Of a stretch of DNA of 64,000 nt, positions 1 through 7,089 are shown one piece after another. Source of the stretch: Blautia schinkii DSM 10518 (GTDB lineage Bacteria; Bacillota; Clostridia; Lachnospirales; Lachnospiraceae); contig JNKJ01000008.1 of assembly GCA_000702025.1 (NCBI GenBank), positions 124,001 to 188,000 of the forward strand, given 5' to 3'. The notes beneath the pieces were generated by a model. It made no database searches and had not been told where the DNA came from. It was given only the letters and a program-made list of their open reading frames with translations. The position numbers and the translations under genes are program-made. Positions within the stretch are counted from its first letter, which is position 1. Each line of letters starts with the position of its first letter.

Positions 1-828
1 ATCATATCCGATGATCATTACATCTTCAGGAGAACAGAAACCATAATCCTCCAAAGCCATCATTCCGCCGTATGCACTTCCACCGCCGAAATAGAATGCA
101 TCCGGAAGCGTTTTACCACGGCTCCTGCTTAAATATGCAGCAACAGCCTGATATCCCCCATCAAACGTAAAATCGCCTTCAATTACGTCCTCTTCTAAAA
201 CAGGAAGTCCAAACTCTTTCATTGCAGCAAAATACCCGTCTCTTCTTTCAACTGCTGCTTTTACTGCCAGATTTCCGGTTACATGGCAGATTTTTCTACA
301 TCCACAGCGAATTAGGTAGTTAACCGCTATACGTGACCCAAAAAAATTATCAACCGTAACATTATTGATATTATATTTTTCTAACGTATGCTCTACTGCC
401 ACAACAGGGCAGGTCGACGCCAGCATACTTTCTGCAAATGCCTTCTCTTCCAGATTGGAACCATAGACAATGAAACCATCTACCCGCCCCTGTGAAAGAA
501 AATTTATAGAGCGTTTTTTAGATATCAAATTGTCTCTGGAATCGCAGAAGAAAATATCATAGTCAAACAGATTGATTTCATCCTCTATTCCATGAATCAA
601 TTCAGTCAGAAACGGGTCACATAAATTATCTAAAATAACACCGATTACGTTTGTACGTTTTGTTACAAGAGATCGTGCAATAGGGTTTGGATGATAATCC
701 AATTCTTTCATTTTCTCAAGGATACGTTCCCTGGCCTCCGCACTTACGCCCTCTTTTCCATTTATCACTCTTGAAACCAATGCAGGAGAAACTCCCGCCG
801 CTTTAGCAACTTCTTGTATGGTAGACAT
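1..828 (-). CDS. LacI-family transcriptional regulator, C-terminus cut by window edge
   Basis: Reading the minus strand from ATG at 828 gives 276 uninterrupted codons that run off the window. The N-terminus STIQEVAKAAGVSPALVSRV is a classic LacI helix-turn-helix, followed by the hinge region (YHPNPIARSL) and a periplasmic-binding-protein-like effector domain ending in IIGYD, which normally lies about 60-70 residues before the C-terminus. GGAGG sits 6 bases before the ATG. A palindromic operator lies directly upstream (841-856), so autorepression is likely. The ligand is unknown; the targets are probably sugar genes beyond the left edge. Confidence 0.93.
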   Translation of the reverse strand, partial: MSTIQEVAKAAGVSPALVSRVINGKEGVSAEARERILEKMKELDYHPNPIARSLVTKRTNVIGVILDNLCDPFLTELIHGIEDEINLFDYDIFFCDSRDNLISKKRSINFLSQGRVDGFIVYGSNLEEKAFAESMLASTCPVVAVEHTLEKYNINNVTVDNFFGSRIAVNYLIRCGCRKICHVTGNLAVKAAVERRDGYFAAMKEFGLPVLEEDVIEGDFTFDGGYQAVAAYLSRSRGKTLPDAFYFGGGSAYGGMMALEDYGFCSPEDVMIIGYD

Positions 829-840
829 TATATACCTCCG

Positions 841-856
841 TGTAAATCGTTTTACA
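841..856. promoter_or_regulatory. LacI-type operator
   Basis: TGTAAATCGTTTTACA is a near-perfect 16-bp palindrome with the central CG typical of LacI-family operators. It lies between the -10 element (866-871) and the start codon (828) of the LacI gene, covering the expected transcription start, as expected for autorepression. A partial second copy (TAAATCGTTTTCG) occurs near 995-1008. Confidence 0.7.
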
Positions 857-865
857 TCTAAACAG

Positions 866-894
866 AGAATAACACATATGATTGTTGGAATCAA
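866..894 (-). promoter_or_regulatory. Sigma-A-type promoter of the LacI gene
   Basis: On the minus strand TTGATT (889-894) and TATTCT (866-871) are separated by 17 bp. The operator at 841-856 follows immediately downstream. Confidence 0.6.
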
Positions 895-1034
895 TTCGCT
901 TTTTGTACAAATAATTCAATTATATTTCATGTATATTTCCTAAATATAATGGTATATGTAAAATATTTCCAATAATTCAGAACTGATTTCTGTATAAATC
1001 GTTTTCGAAATTGGTGTAAATTTGAACAAGTAAA

Positions 1035-1059
1035 AAGGCTATGTATTTCACCATAGCCT
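1035..1059 (-). terminator. Rho-independent terminator of the twelve-gene cluster
   Basis: On the minus strand AGGCTATG pairs with CATAGCCT across an 8-base loop and is followed by a T run. It begins 17 bases after the stop of the last cluster gene and separates the cluster from the LacI gene. Confidence 0.85.
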
Positions 1060-1075
1060 CTCCATGAAATCAAAA

Positions 1076-2302
1076 TTACGTTATTACATTAACCATCCTA
1101 AAATTCAATTCCGCCTTTATTATCTTCAGCCACTCTCTCTGCGCTTCCGTAATCCACTTATTATCCGGAAACAGTTCACAATATGCCAACAGCTGTCCAA
1201 CACGCCGAAGATTCTTCTTTCTGTCAGCCACACAATTTTTCGTTTTTACAAGCACAGAGAATTCCTGCTTAATCCTATCCGGTGGAATCATTGTACCCTC
1301 CTCAAACATATAGATATCCGGATATTCCTTGAGATTCCTGCAGTATTCCTCTGGAACTGTTCCCCATTGCTCCACTGTCTCCTGCGAATATAGGCCTTTT
1401 TCTTCATCATTGTCATCATTGGCCTCGACCGCTGACTCGGAAGCCCCGCATATCCGTCCAACCTTGTTACCCTCTTTGTCGCAAATCAGCAGCGGCCCGG
1501 AGTGGCATTCTTTTTCTCCTAAATATTTATTATGCGTAAAAAACAGGCGCTCCTTTTTCATAGCGACAGCTTGTAATCCGTTTTTATCTATCTCCGCGTT
1601 CATAATAACAAGACACCGTGCCATTTTCCCCTGAGCCGCCGCAGCAGAAACCTTGTGGTGTCCGTCGAGCAGAAGGCACATACAGCCGCTCAAATAGTAT
1701 GCAATCGCCCTGGGAAAATGTATGCCTTCTTCCAATCTATCAATATACTGTTTTACACATTGGGCATTAAATAAAGCCGCCCGCTCTGTCGGGAAAAGAA
1801 ACCCGGGAGCATCATAAAATTCACTCTCTCCTCCATACACACAATAAAGGTAATGCAAAAGGGAGCCTTCCTGGTATTTTCCGTTCCAGAAATGCTCCCG
1901 ACCATATACAGGAAACAGTTCAAAATCAGCTATCACATAATATCCGTCAGGCAGCAGGCCTATGACCGGGGAAATCGCCTCTATGGAATCCGGCAGATTT
2001 CTAAATCCACTGTTGATACGGTCCCGTACAGAAAAACATTCATCCAGTGAAATATTTTCCGCGCCATATCCCCTAAAGAGCAAATCGCTGGTAGTACCGG
2101 CAGTTTCTATACGGGCACTTGCAAGGTAGTGTGTTCCAAGACAGATATCATAATACTGTCCCGGAAGTTCAATACAGCTAAGCTTATCTTTCCCACCCGT
2201 CAGCCTCAACAGTGCAGCATCACGGCAAAAATGTACATTAGAATCCAACCGGCAGATTTGTGTAACCACCGGACGACTGTGTGTATTTTTTGTTTTTTTC
2301 AA
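1076..2302 (-). CDS. Hypothetical protein with ParB/Srx-like DGHHK motif
   Basis: A 408-residue protein of no family I can name firmly. Residues 205-225 contain CLLLDGHHKVSAAAAQGK, which resembles the ligand-binding loop (DGHHR type) of the ParB/sulfiredoxin fold; that fold occurs in CTP-binding partition proteins, DNA nicking enzymes and serine kinases. The preceding segment with a helix and HFPRAIAYYL fits the same fold. The start is TTG at 2302, overlapping the TGA of the LRR gene by one reading step (TTGA) with GGAGG 7 bases upstream, so the two genes are translationally coupled. It is the last gene of the cluster and is followed by a terminator. The activity is unknown; the ParB-like reading rests on one motif. 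Confidence 0.6.
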   Translation of the reverse strand: MKKTKNTHSRPVVTQICRLDSNVHFCRDAALLRLTGGKDKLSCIELPGQYYDICLGTHYLASARIETAGTTSDLLFRGYGAENISLDECFSVRDRINSGFRNLPDSIEAISPVIGLLPDGYYVIADFELFPVYGREHFWNGKYQEGSLLHYLYCVYGGESEFYDAPGFLFPTERAALFNAQCVKQYIDRLEEGIHFPRAIAYYLSGCMCLLLDGHHKVSAAAAQGKMARCLVIMNAEIDKNGLQAVAMKKERLFFTHNKYLGEKECHSGPLLICDKEGNKVGRICGASESAVEANDDNDEEKGLYSQETVEQWGTVPEEYCRNLKEYPDIYMFEEGTMIPPDRIKQEFSVLVKTKNCVADRKKNLRRVGQLLAYCELFPDNKWITEAQREWLKIIKAELNFRMVNVIT

Positions 2303-3129
2303 TTACATTCCTCCCTATATATATTCAGCCCGCAGCATCCGTTAAAAGTATCTTCTCCCATATTTCTGAGATTTTCAGATAAATATATTTCCTCCAGATT
2401 TTCACATCCAAGAAATGCATTCCTGCCGATTTTCTCTACGTTGTCAGGTACCCACAGCTTTTTCAGCCCGGACTCTGAAAAGGCAAAGTTCTCTATACAC
2501 CTTAGTGAATCGGGCAGGATAACCTTCTCCAGCTTTTTACATAAATAAAAGGAATCCTCCCCGATTACAGCAGTTCCGGGCGGTATGGTATAATATGCCT
2601 CATCTCTTAGTGGCGGATAGCAAAGTAATGTTTTCATATTCTTGTCAAACAAAACGCCATTCTCCGAAGTGAACCTTAAATCCCCATCTGACACACTGAT
2701 TTTTTTCAAGCCCTGCCTTGTAAACACTTCAAAACAATCCCCATCATCCTGATACATAAGCGGCACGTGCTTATCACCTATAAACAATTCCCTGAAACTG
2801 TTTTTTAACTGTGAAGGCAAATAAATCTCTTGTAACGGACAGGCATAAAAAGAACCCGCTCCCATATATTCCAAGCTATCCGGGAATTTCACCTTCGACA
2901 GATGGCTGCAGCCCCAAAATGCACAGGTTTCAATACGTTTTATTGTGTGCGGCAGCATAACATGCTCCAGATACTCACAGCATTCAAATGCATACCCGCC
3001 TATTGCAGTGACAGGACAGTAGCCGTCAAAGCTTTCAGGAATCTCAATATACGAAGCGCGCCCTGAAAAACCATCAATCACACCATTTCCAGCTTTATCC
3101 ATATGCCAGATGAATCCATTACCGTTCAT
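2299..3129 (-). CDS. BspA-like leucine-rich repeat protein (LRR_5 type)
   Basis: A 276-residue protein built from LRR_5 repeats, seen as recurring IGGYAFECCEYLEHVMLP, IETCAFWGCSHLSKVKFP, IENFAFSESGLKKLWVP and IGRNAFLGCENLEEIYL units. Such repeats form a solenoid used for protein binding. Many BspA proteins are exported, but this one has no signal peptide, so it is probably cytoplasmic and an adaptor for the surrounding system. The start ATG has GGAGG 9 bases upstream. It overlaps the following ParB-like gene. The middle section (about residues 95-150) does not fit the repeat pattern. Confidence 0.85.
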   Translation of the reverse strand: MNGNGFIWHMDKAGNGVIDGFSGRASYIEIPESFDGYCPVTAIGGYAFECCEYLEHVMLPHTIKRIETCAFWGCSHLSKVKFPDSLEYMGAGSFYACPLQEIYLPSQLKNSFRELFIGDKHVPLMYQDDGDCFEVFTRQGLKKISVSDGDLRFTSENGVLFDKNMKTLLCYPPLRDEAYYTIPPGTAVIGEDSFYLCKKLEKVILPDSLRCIENFAFSESGLKKLWVPDNVEKIGRNAFLGCENLEEIYLSENLRNMGEDTFNGCCGLNIYREECN

Positions 3130-3223
3130 ATTGCAATTCCTCCAAAAATTACAATTCCTTGAAAATTATAATTACTTCCAAAATTGAAATCACTTTGGTT
3201 AGAGGCATCCCTGACCTTCTGCA

Positions 3224-3682
3224 TCATCCTGCATATAACCTCTTATGTTCAAAAGGAACCATCTGCATGAGCAGTGAATGATAGCTCGTCAATCTCTCCT
3301 GCGTCACCGTACCATCTGTTTCGTACTGCTTTAAAACATCATCCAGTCTTTGGAATAAAAGCTCCGCCCGATTCTTCATAACTGCTGCATTTTCCTCAGT
3401 CAGTGAGAGCCAGCCTGGTTTCTCCCCCTGACACTCTTTTCTGTAAGATAAATCCTCCAGCAAAACCACATGCCGGAAGGGAAAGGAAAGCTTAAGCACA
3501 TACCCCGGAAAATCCACACGCATATATTCACCTGAAAGCTGGGTGCGGCAGAAATAGAATCGGGCACAAAGCTTATCGTTTTCAATTGTCAGCTGCGGCC
3601 ACTGTAATTCAAGCTGCAGAGGAACAGTGGCTGTCACTACCGGATGTCTCTGTATATTTTTCATTAATTCTCTGCCTGTCAT
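3224..3682 (-). CDS. Hypothetical 152-residue cluster protein
   Basis: I do not recognise this family. The protein is soluble, without signal peptide or membrane segment, and mixes beta-strand-like stretches (VPLQLELQWPQLTI, YVLKLSFPFRHVVLL) with a helical C-terminal half. Its ATG overlaps the TGA of the C39-like gene (ATGA, 3679-3682), implying translational coupling and probably a physical or functional partnership. Genes this short sitting directly after a protease-like gene are often chaperones, inhibitors or substrates, but nothing in the sequence decides that. Confidence 0.6.
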   Translation of the reverse strand: MTGRELMKNIQRHPVVTATVPLQLELQWPQLTIENDKLCARFYFCRTQLSGEYMRVDFPGYVLKLSFPFRHVVLLEDLSYRKECQGEKPGWLSLTEENAAVMKNRAELLFQRLDDVLKQYETDGTVTQERLTSYHSLLMQMVPFEHKRLYAG

Positions 3683-4329
3683 ATTGCTGTACCTCCCTCT
3701 ATGGGCCTATAGGCACTTACCATATAGTTCCCTCCGGTTTCCCAAGCCTTCTGAAAATCATTCCATTCATGTACTTTTCCTGCACCGTCAAGAACACCGG
3801 AATCATTTACAATGACCTTCACATGTTCCGGATCTGTCTTGTCAATCCCTGTAACCTCAATCATGTGATTGGCACTTAACCATGGAAAGGATGCCAGCAG
3901 AGGATTTTCCAGCACAGCATTATGTACCGAGACAAGCGGCTTACCGCCGTTTTCCAGCACCTGTTCTATATCCTCCAGCTCCGCGTCATACTCCCTCTCC
4001 ACCAAAAGCCCCATAGCTTCTAAAAGCTTGCCTGCATCCTCAGGTGAGGTTCCGTTTTCGTACCACCCCTGCCGCTCGGCAAATTCCACCATCTTCTCTT
4101 CACTGAATTCCTTGTTCAACAGGCTTTCTGCAACAAATTCCTGACTCACAACAGCACAGCTCATTTCCTCTTGCTGCAGATGCCAGTGTTCGGCCTCCTC
4201 CTTGGGCTCACCTATTATTTCCCTGCTGCCCTCCTGCTCCTGTTGCTCCAAAGCTTCCACGTTCATCGGGATTTCTTCTATTTCTTGTATTTCTTCTATT
4301 TCTTCTTCATCATCAAATTCCCATCCCAT
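3679..4329 (-). CDS. C39-like papain-fold protein with acidic leader
   Basis: A 216-residue protein. The ATG at 4329 is chosen because AGGAGGAGG lies just upstream; a longer reading to 4410 would overlap the ATPase gene and lacks a site. Residues 1-40 are a strongly acidic low-complexity leader (EFDDEEEIEEIQEIEEI). The rest resembles the peptidase C39-like family: Cys58 in SCAVVSQEF, His155 in NHMIEVTGI and Asp176 in VNDSG would form a Cys-His-Asp triad, so catalysis is possible. No transporter domain is fused, unlike bacteriocin-processing C39 proteases. It sits between the HerA-type ATPase and the 152-residue protein. Substrate unknown; it could process another cluster protein. Confidence 0.75.
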   Translation of the reverse strand: MGWEFDDEEEIEEIQEIEEIPMNVEALEQQEQEGSREIIGEPKEEAEHWHLQQEEMSCAVVSQEFVAESLLNKEFSEEKMVEFAERQGWYENGTSPEDAGKLLEAMGLLVEREYDAELEDIEQVLENGGKPLVSVHNAVLENPLLASFPWLSANHMIEVTGIDKTDPEHVKVIVNDSGVLDGAGKVHEWNDFQKAWETGGNYMVSAYRPIEGGTAI

Positions 4330-4388
4330 AGCAGTCCTCCTCCTAATATACCAGTGCAGGGGGTTCATGACAACATTCCCCGCTTCGG

Positions 4389-7070
4389 TTATCTCCTGAT
4401 CTTCACCCAAGCAGCGGCATCATCCATGTCTCCGCAGACAATTGCCTGGCCTACGCCTAAAGCCGGGATCATGGAATATTGATCCGGGCGAAGGGCCATG
4501 CTGGCTGCCATAACCTCACAGTCGTCGGGGTGTGTAAGGCGGTGGCTGATTTTGTAATTCGTATTTTTCAGCACATCAGGGATAAGCCTTGTGGGAATCT
4601 GATCCACTATCATAAGTCCCTGACCGTATCCACGAATTTCCGAAAGAATATTACTGAAAAGGTCGGCCGCTGCCTGGTGAGGATTACCTGCACCTGAGCC
4701 TGTGGTCTCTGTTTTCGTGAGAACATTGTGGGCTTCCTCCACAACCATCAGATGAAGCAGCTTATTCTGCTGGGCCTTTTGACGGTAGGTAATGTCACTG
4801 GAATAAGCGGAAATACGATACTCATACATAGCCAGTAGGAGCAGCGACATAATAAGCGCCTTATCACTGCCGGAAAGGCGGCTCACATTAATGATACATT
4901 TCCGGCTGAACAGCTCCGGATAGTCCACGGATTTCTTCGTGTTTAGAATCTGTCCCCGTGTTCCTCTCTTCAAAGACTTAAAACGCGTATTGAGGATCTC
5001 TACAAAATTATCCTTATTTTTTTGCGCATACGTTTTTTTCTTCATTACCTCCGCAGACATGTTTATGATATCATCCACATCGGGATACCAGGGTAGCGGA
5101 AAAGCCCGCTCTTGTTCATAACCTGGCCCTGTGAATTTTGTGAGCGTCTCATAGATTGTTTCCTCAATCAGAATCGGGATCACTTCTTCTGAGGGCAGCA
5201 CGGAATTAAGTAAGGTGGTCATGCTCTCGCAGTGGTTGAGCAAATCTGTCTTTGCCCCCGGTGCGGCTGCCGGTTCGAAGAGGTTGATACGAAGAGGATT
5301 TATCACGGCTCCCTTGTATTCCTCAGGGTCTGTTCCCGGCATGAAAATCAGAAAACGCTCCTCCTCAGGAAGTCCCTTATTCTTTTCGATTGCCCAGCGT
5401 ACATAATCATCCTTTGCCGGTTCCAGAATCATGACTGGTACTTTTCGTTCTATTACCTCGTTAATAATGCGCTTACAGGTGGTGGATTTACCAAAGCCTG
5501 TTCCTCCTGCAACCAGACAGTGACGTACCAGGGCATCGGGGTCGATTTTGTATTCATTATTCTGTTCCACACCCATGTCCATCACGCGCCCCAGAGATAT
5601 GGAATCCCCCTCTAAAAACGCCGGGTTGTTTGCAAATCGCACAGCCGTTTTTGTCAGCCGGAGCCCGGGTACATCCCTTCTGGGCAGCGAGGTGGCCAGG
5701 CTGAGCTCCGCAGTGTTCATCGGTGTGCTCAGATATTGATACCGCCGTCCCAGAATATGCCATACATCATTTTTGTAATCGTATCCTTCCAGGTGCCTTG
5801 CCTCCTCATTCACAAGAGGAATAAGGTCAAACTGATCCCTGACAATGGGAAGCGCACCGGAGTCCTCTCTTAAAAGATGCAGGCGGATTGGCTCCAGGTA
5901 GGATTCTTTCCCTGAGTAAATGGAACGCAGCATACCCATGACCGTCAGTACATCTTTAGAAGTCGCGCCCAGGACATAAACGCCTGTGTTCCAATATCCA
6001 AGGTTCCTTCCCTCTTTCAGCCGTTCAATATGTTTATCGGTACACTCCTCCGCATACTGAGCGAATTTGTCAAGATACTGAGTAGTCATAGAGCTTGAAT
6101 ATGTCATCGTAATGGATTTATGGGTATCGGCTCCCATGGCACCTCCCAGGATACTGCCCACAATGGGAAGTGCACCACCCAGCACACTTCCTAACATTCC
6201 GCCAAGAGGACCACCCAGTAAAGCTCCTGCACCGGCAAGCCCTTCGCCGATTGCTTTTCCGATGCCCATACCTGCATATCCGCCGATTCCTTTGTCCTTC
6301 TGCTCACTCTGTCCCCTGGATTCATTCACACTGCGGTTTACTGCCGTATGTATCTCACTTCCCAGCTTACGAAGCTTTTCTATGATCTCAGAAATTTCCA
6401 AATCCTGCATAGGGTCAGCAATCACCAGCATGGCATAATCCTTCTCATAACCATATTCATCACGGATTCCGAAAGCGAGCTGGTCAAGCGTCTGCAGCAG
6501 TCCTGCATCTGTACCGTCACGAAAAGAGGGAATGCCAGTGACCGCACCAATAGAGCGCATGGAGCCTAAAGGCAGAGCGATTTTCTGATACATTTCTCCG
6601 CTTTTTATGTCTAAAGCCTTTAAATCCATACCCGGCATACTGGCAAAAGCAGCCTCCTTAATCTGCTCAATCGCATCAGAAGCACTCACTGTCTGCTGCA
6701 GGGAGGTGGTGCCTATGTATAAATGCGTCTCTCCTTCATGGCGGAGAAGAAGAAACAAGAGCCGGTAATTCCAGGCGTGCAGAGTCGAGAGAACTCCCTG
6801 CCATCTGCTGAGCAAGTCGTAGTTTTCGGAAAAATCAGGATGAATGGGCAGCCTTATGACCTGCAGCCATGTGATAAAGCCATGTTCACACGGAAGCTCC
6901 AGGAAACGCCGCTCACCCGAACGGTTCAGATAACTGCGCTCCAGAAAATGGTCCAGCAGACGCTGGTAAAATTCATCCGGAACCCGGATTTCGTTTGGAA
7001 TTTCCAGGTTTTTCATATCAATGCCTTTGAACAGGTCTTTAAAATAGATATCTCTGTATAAATCTGCCAT
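4389..7070 (-). CDS. HerA/VirB4-type ATPase with glycine-rich hydrophobic segment
   Basis: An 893-residue protein. The C-terminal half is a FtsK/HerA superfamily motor: Walker A GGTGFGKST at 522-530, Walker B LMVVEEAHN at 774-782, and a later MIVDQIPTRL segment typical of VirB4/HerA (DUF87) proteins. The N-terminal 250 residues are unassigned. Residues 261-314 are a dense glycine/alanine/leucine stretch (GGPLGGMLGSVLGGALP) resembling a glycine zipper and possibly membrane-active. Relatives pump DNA or protein or assist DNA end resection, but no nuclease gene (NurA type) or conjugation gene is adjacent. AGGAGG precedes the ATG. It lies 19 bp after the Hsp70-propeller gene, suggesting cotranslation with the chaperone-like proteins. 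Confidence 0.88.
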   Translation of the reverse strand: MADLYRDIYFKDLFKGIDMKNLEIPNEIRVPDEFYQRLLDHFLERSYLNRSGERRFLELPCEHGFITWLQVIRLPIHPDFSENYDLLSRWQGVLSTLHAWNYRLLFLLLRHEGETHLYIGTTSLQQTVSASDAIEQIKEAAFASMPGMDLKALDIKSGEMYQKIALPLGSMRSIGAVTGIPSFRDGTDAGLLQTLDQLAFGIRDEYGYEKDYAMLVIADPMQDLEISEIIEKLRKLGSEIHTAVNRSVNESRGQSEQKDKGIGGYAGMGIGKAIGEGLAGAGALLGGPLGGMLGSVLGGALPIVGSILGGAMGADTHKSITMTYSSSMTTQYLDKFAQYAEECTDKHIERLKEGRNLGYWNTGVYVLGATSKDVLTVMGMLRSIYSGKESYLEPIRLHLLREDSGALPIVRDQFDLIPLVNEEARHLEGYDYKNDVWHILGRRYQYLSTPMNTAELSLATSLPRRDVPGLRLTKTAVRFANNPAFLEGDSISLGRVMDMGVEQNNEYKIDPDALVRHCLVAGGTGFGKSTTCKRIINEVIERKVPVMILEPAKDDYVRWAIEKNKGLPEEERFLIFMPGTDPEEYKGAVINPLRINLFEPAAAPGAKTDLLNHCESMTTLLNSVLPSEEVIPILIEETIYETLTKFTGPGYEQERAFPLPWYPDVDDIINMSAEVMKKKTYAQKNKDNFVEILNTRFKSLKRGTRGQILNTKKSVDYPELFSRKCIINVSRLSGSDKALIMSLLLLAMYEYRISAYSSDITYRQKAQQNKLLHLMVVEEAHNVLTKTETTGSGAGNPHQAAADLFSNILSEIRGYGQGLMIVDQIPTRLIPDVLKNTNYKISHRLTHPDDCEVMAASMALRPDQYSMIPALGVGQAIVCGDMDDAAAWVKIRR

Positions 7071-7089
7071 ATTCCTACCTCCTGCTTTC

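Noticed and set aside
2299-3129. Surface-exposed BspA adhesin
   Set aside because: No signal peptide or wall anchor; the start has a good ribosome site and the protein is likely cytoplasmic.
4330-4410. N-terminal extension of the C39-like protein to 4410
   Set aside because: It would overlap the ATPase gene and has no ribosome binding site, while AGGAGGAGG sits just before ATG 4329.
4389-7070. HerA-NurA DNA end-processing pair or conjugative transfer system
   Set aside because: No NurA nuclease, relaxase or type IV secretion gene is adjacent; the Hsp70 and LRR neighbours do not fit either.
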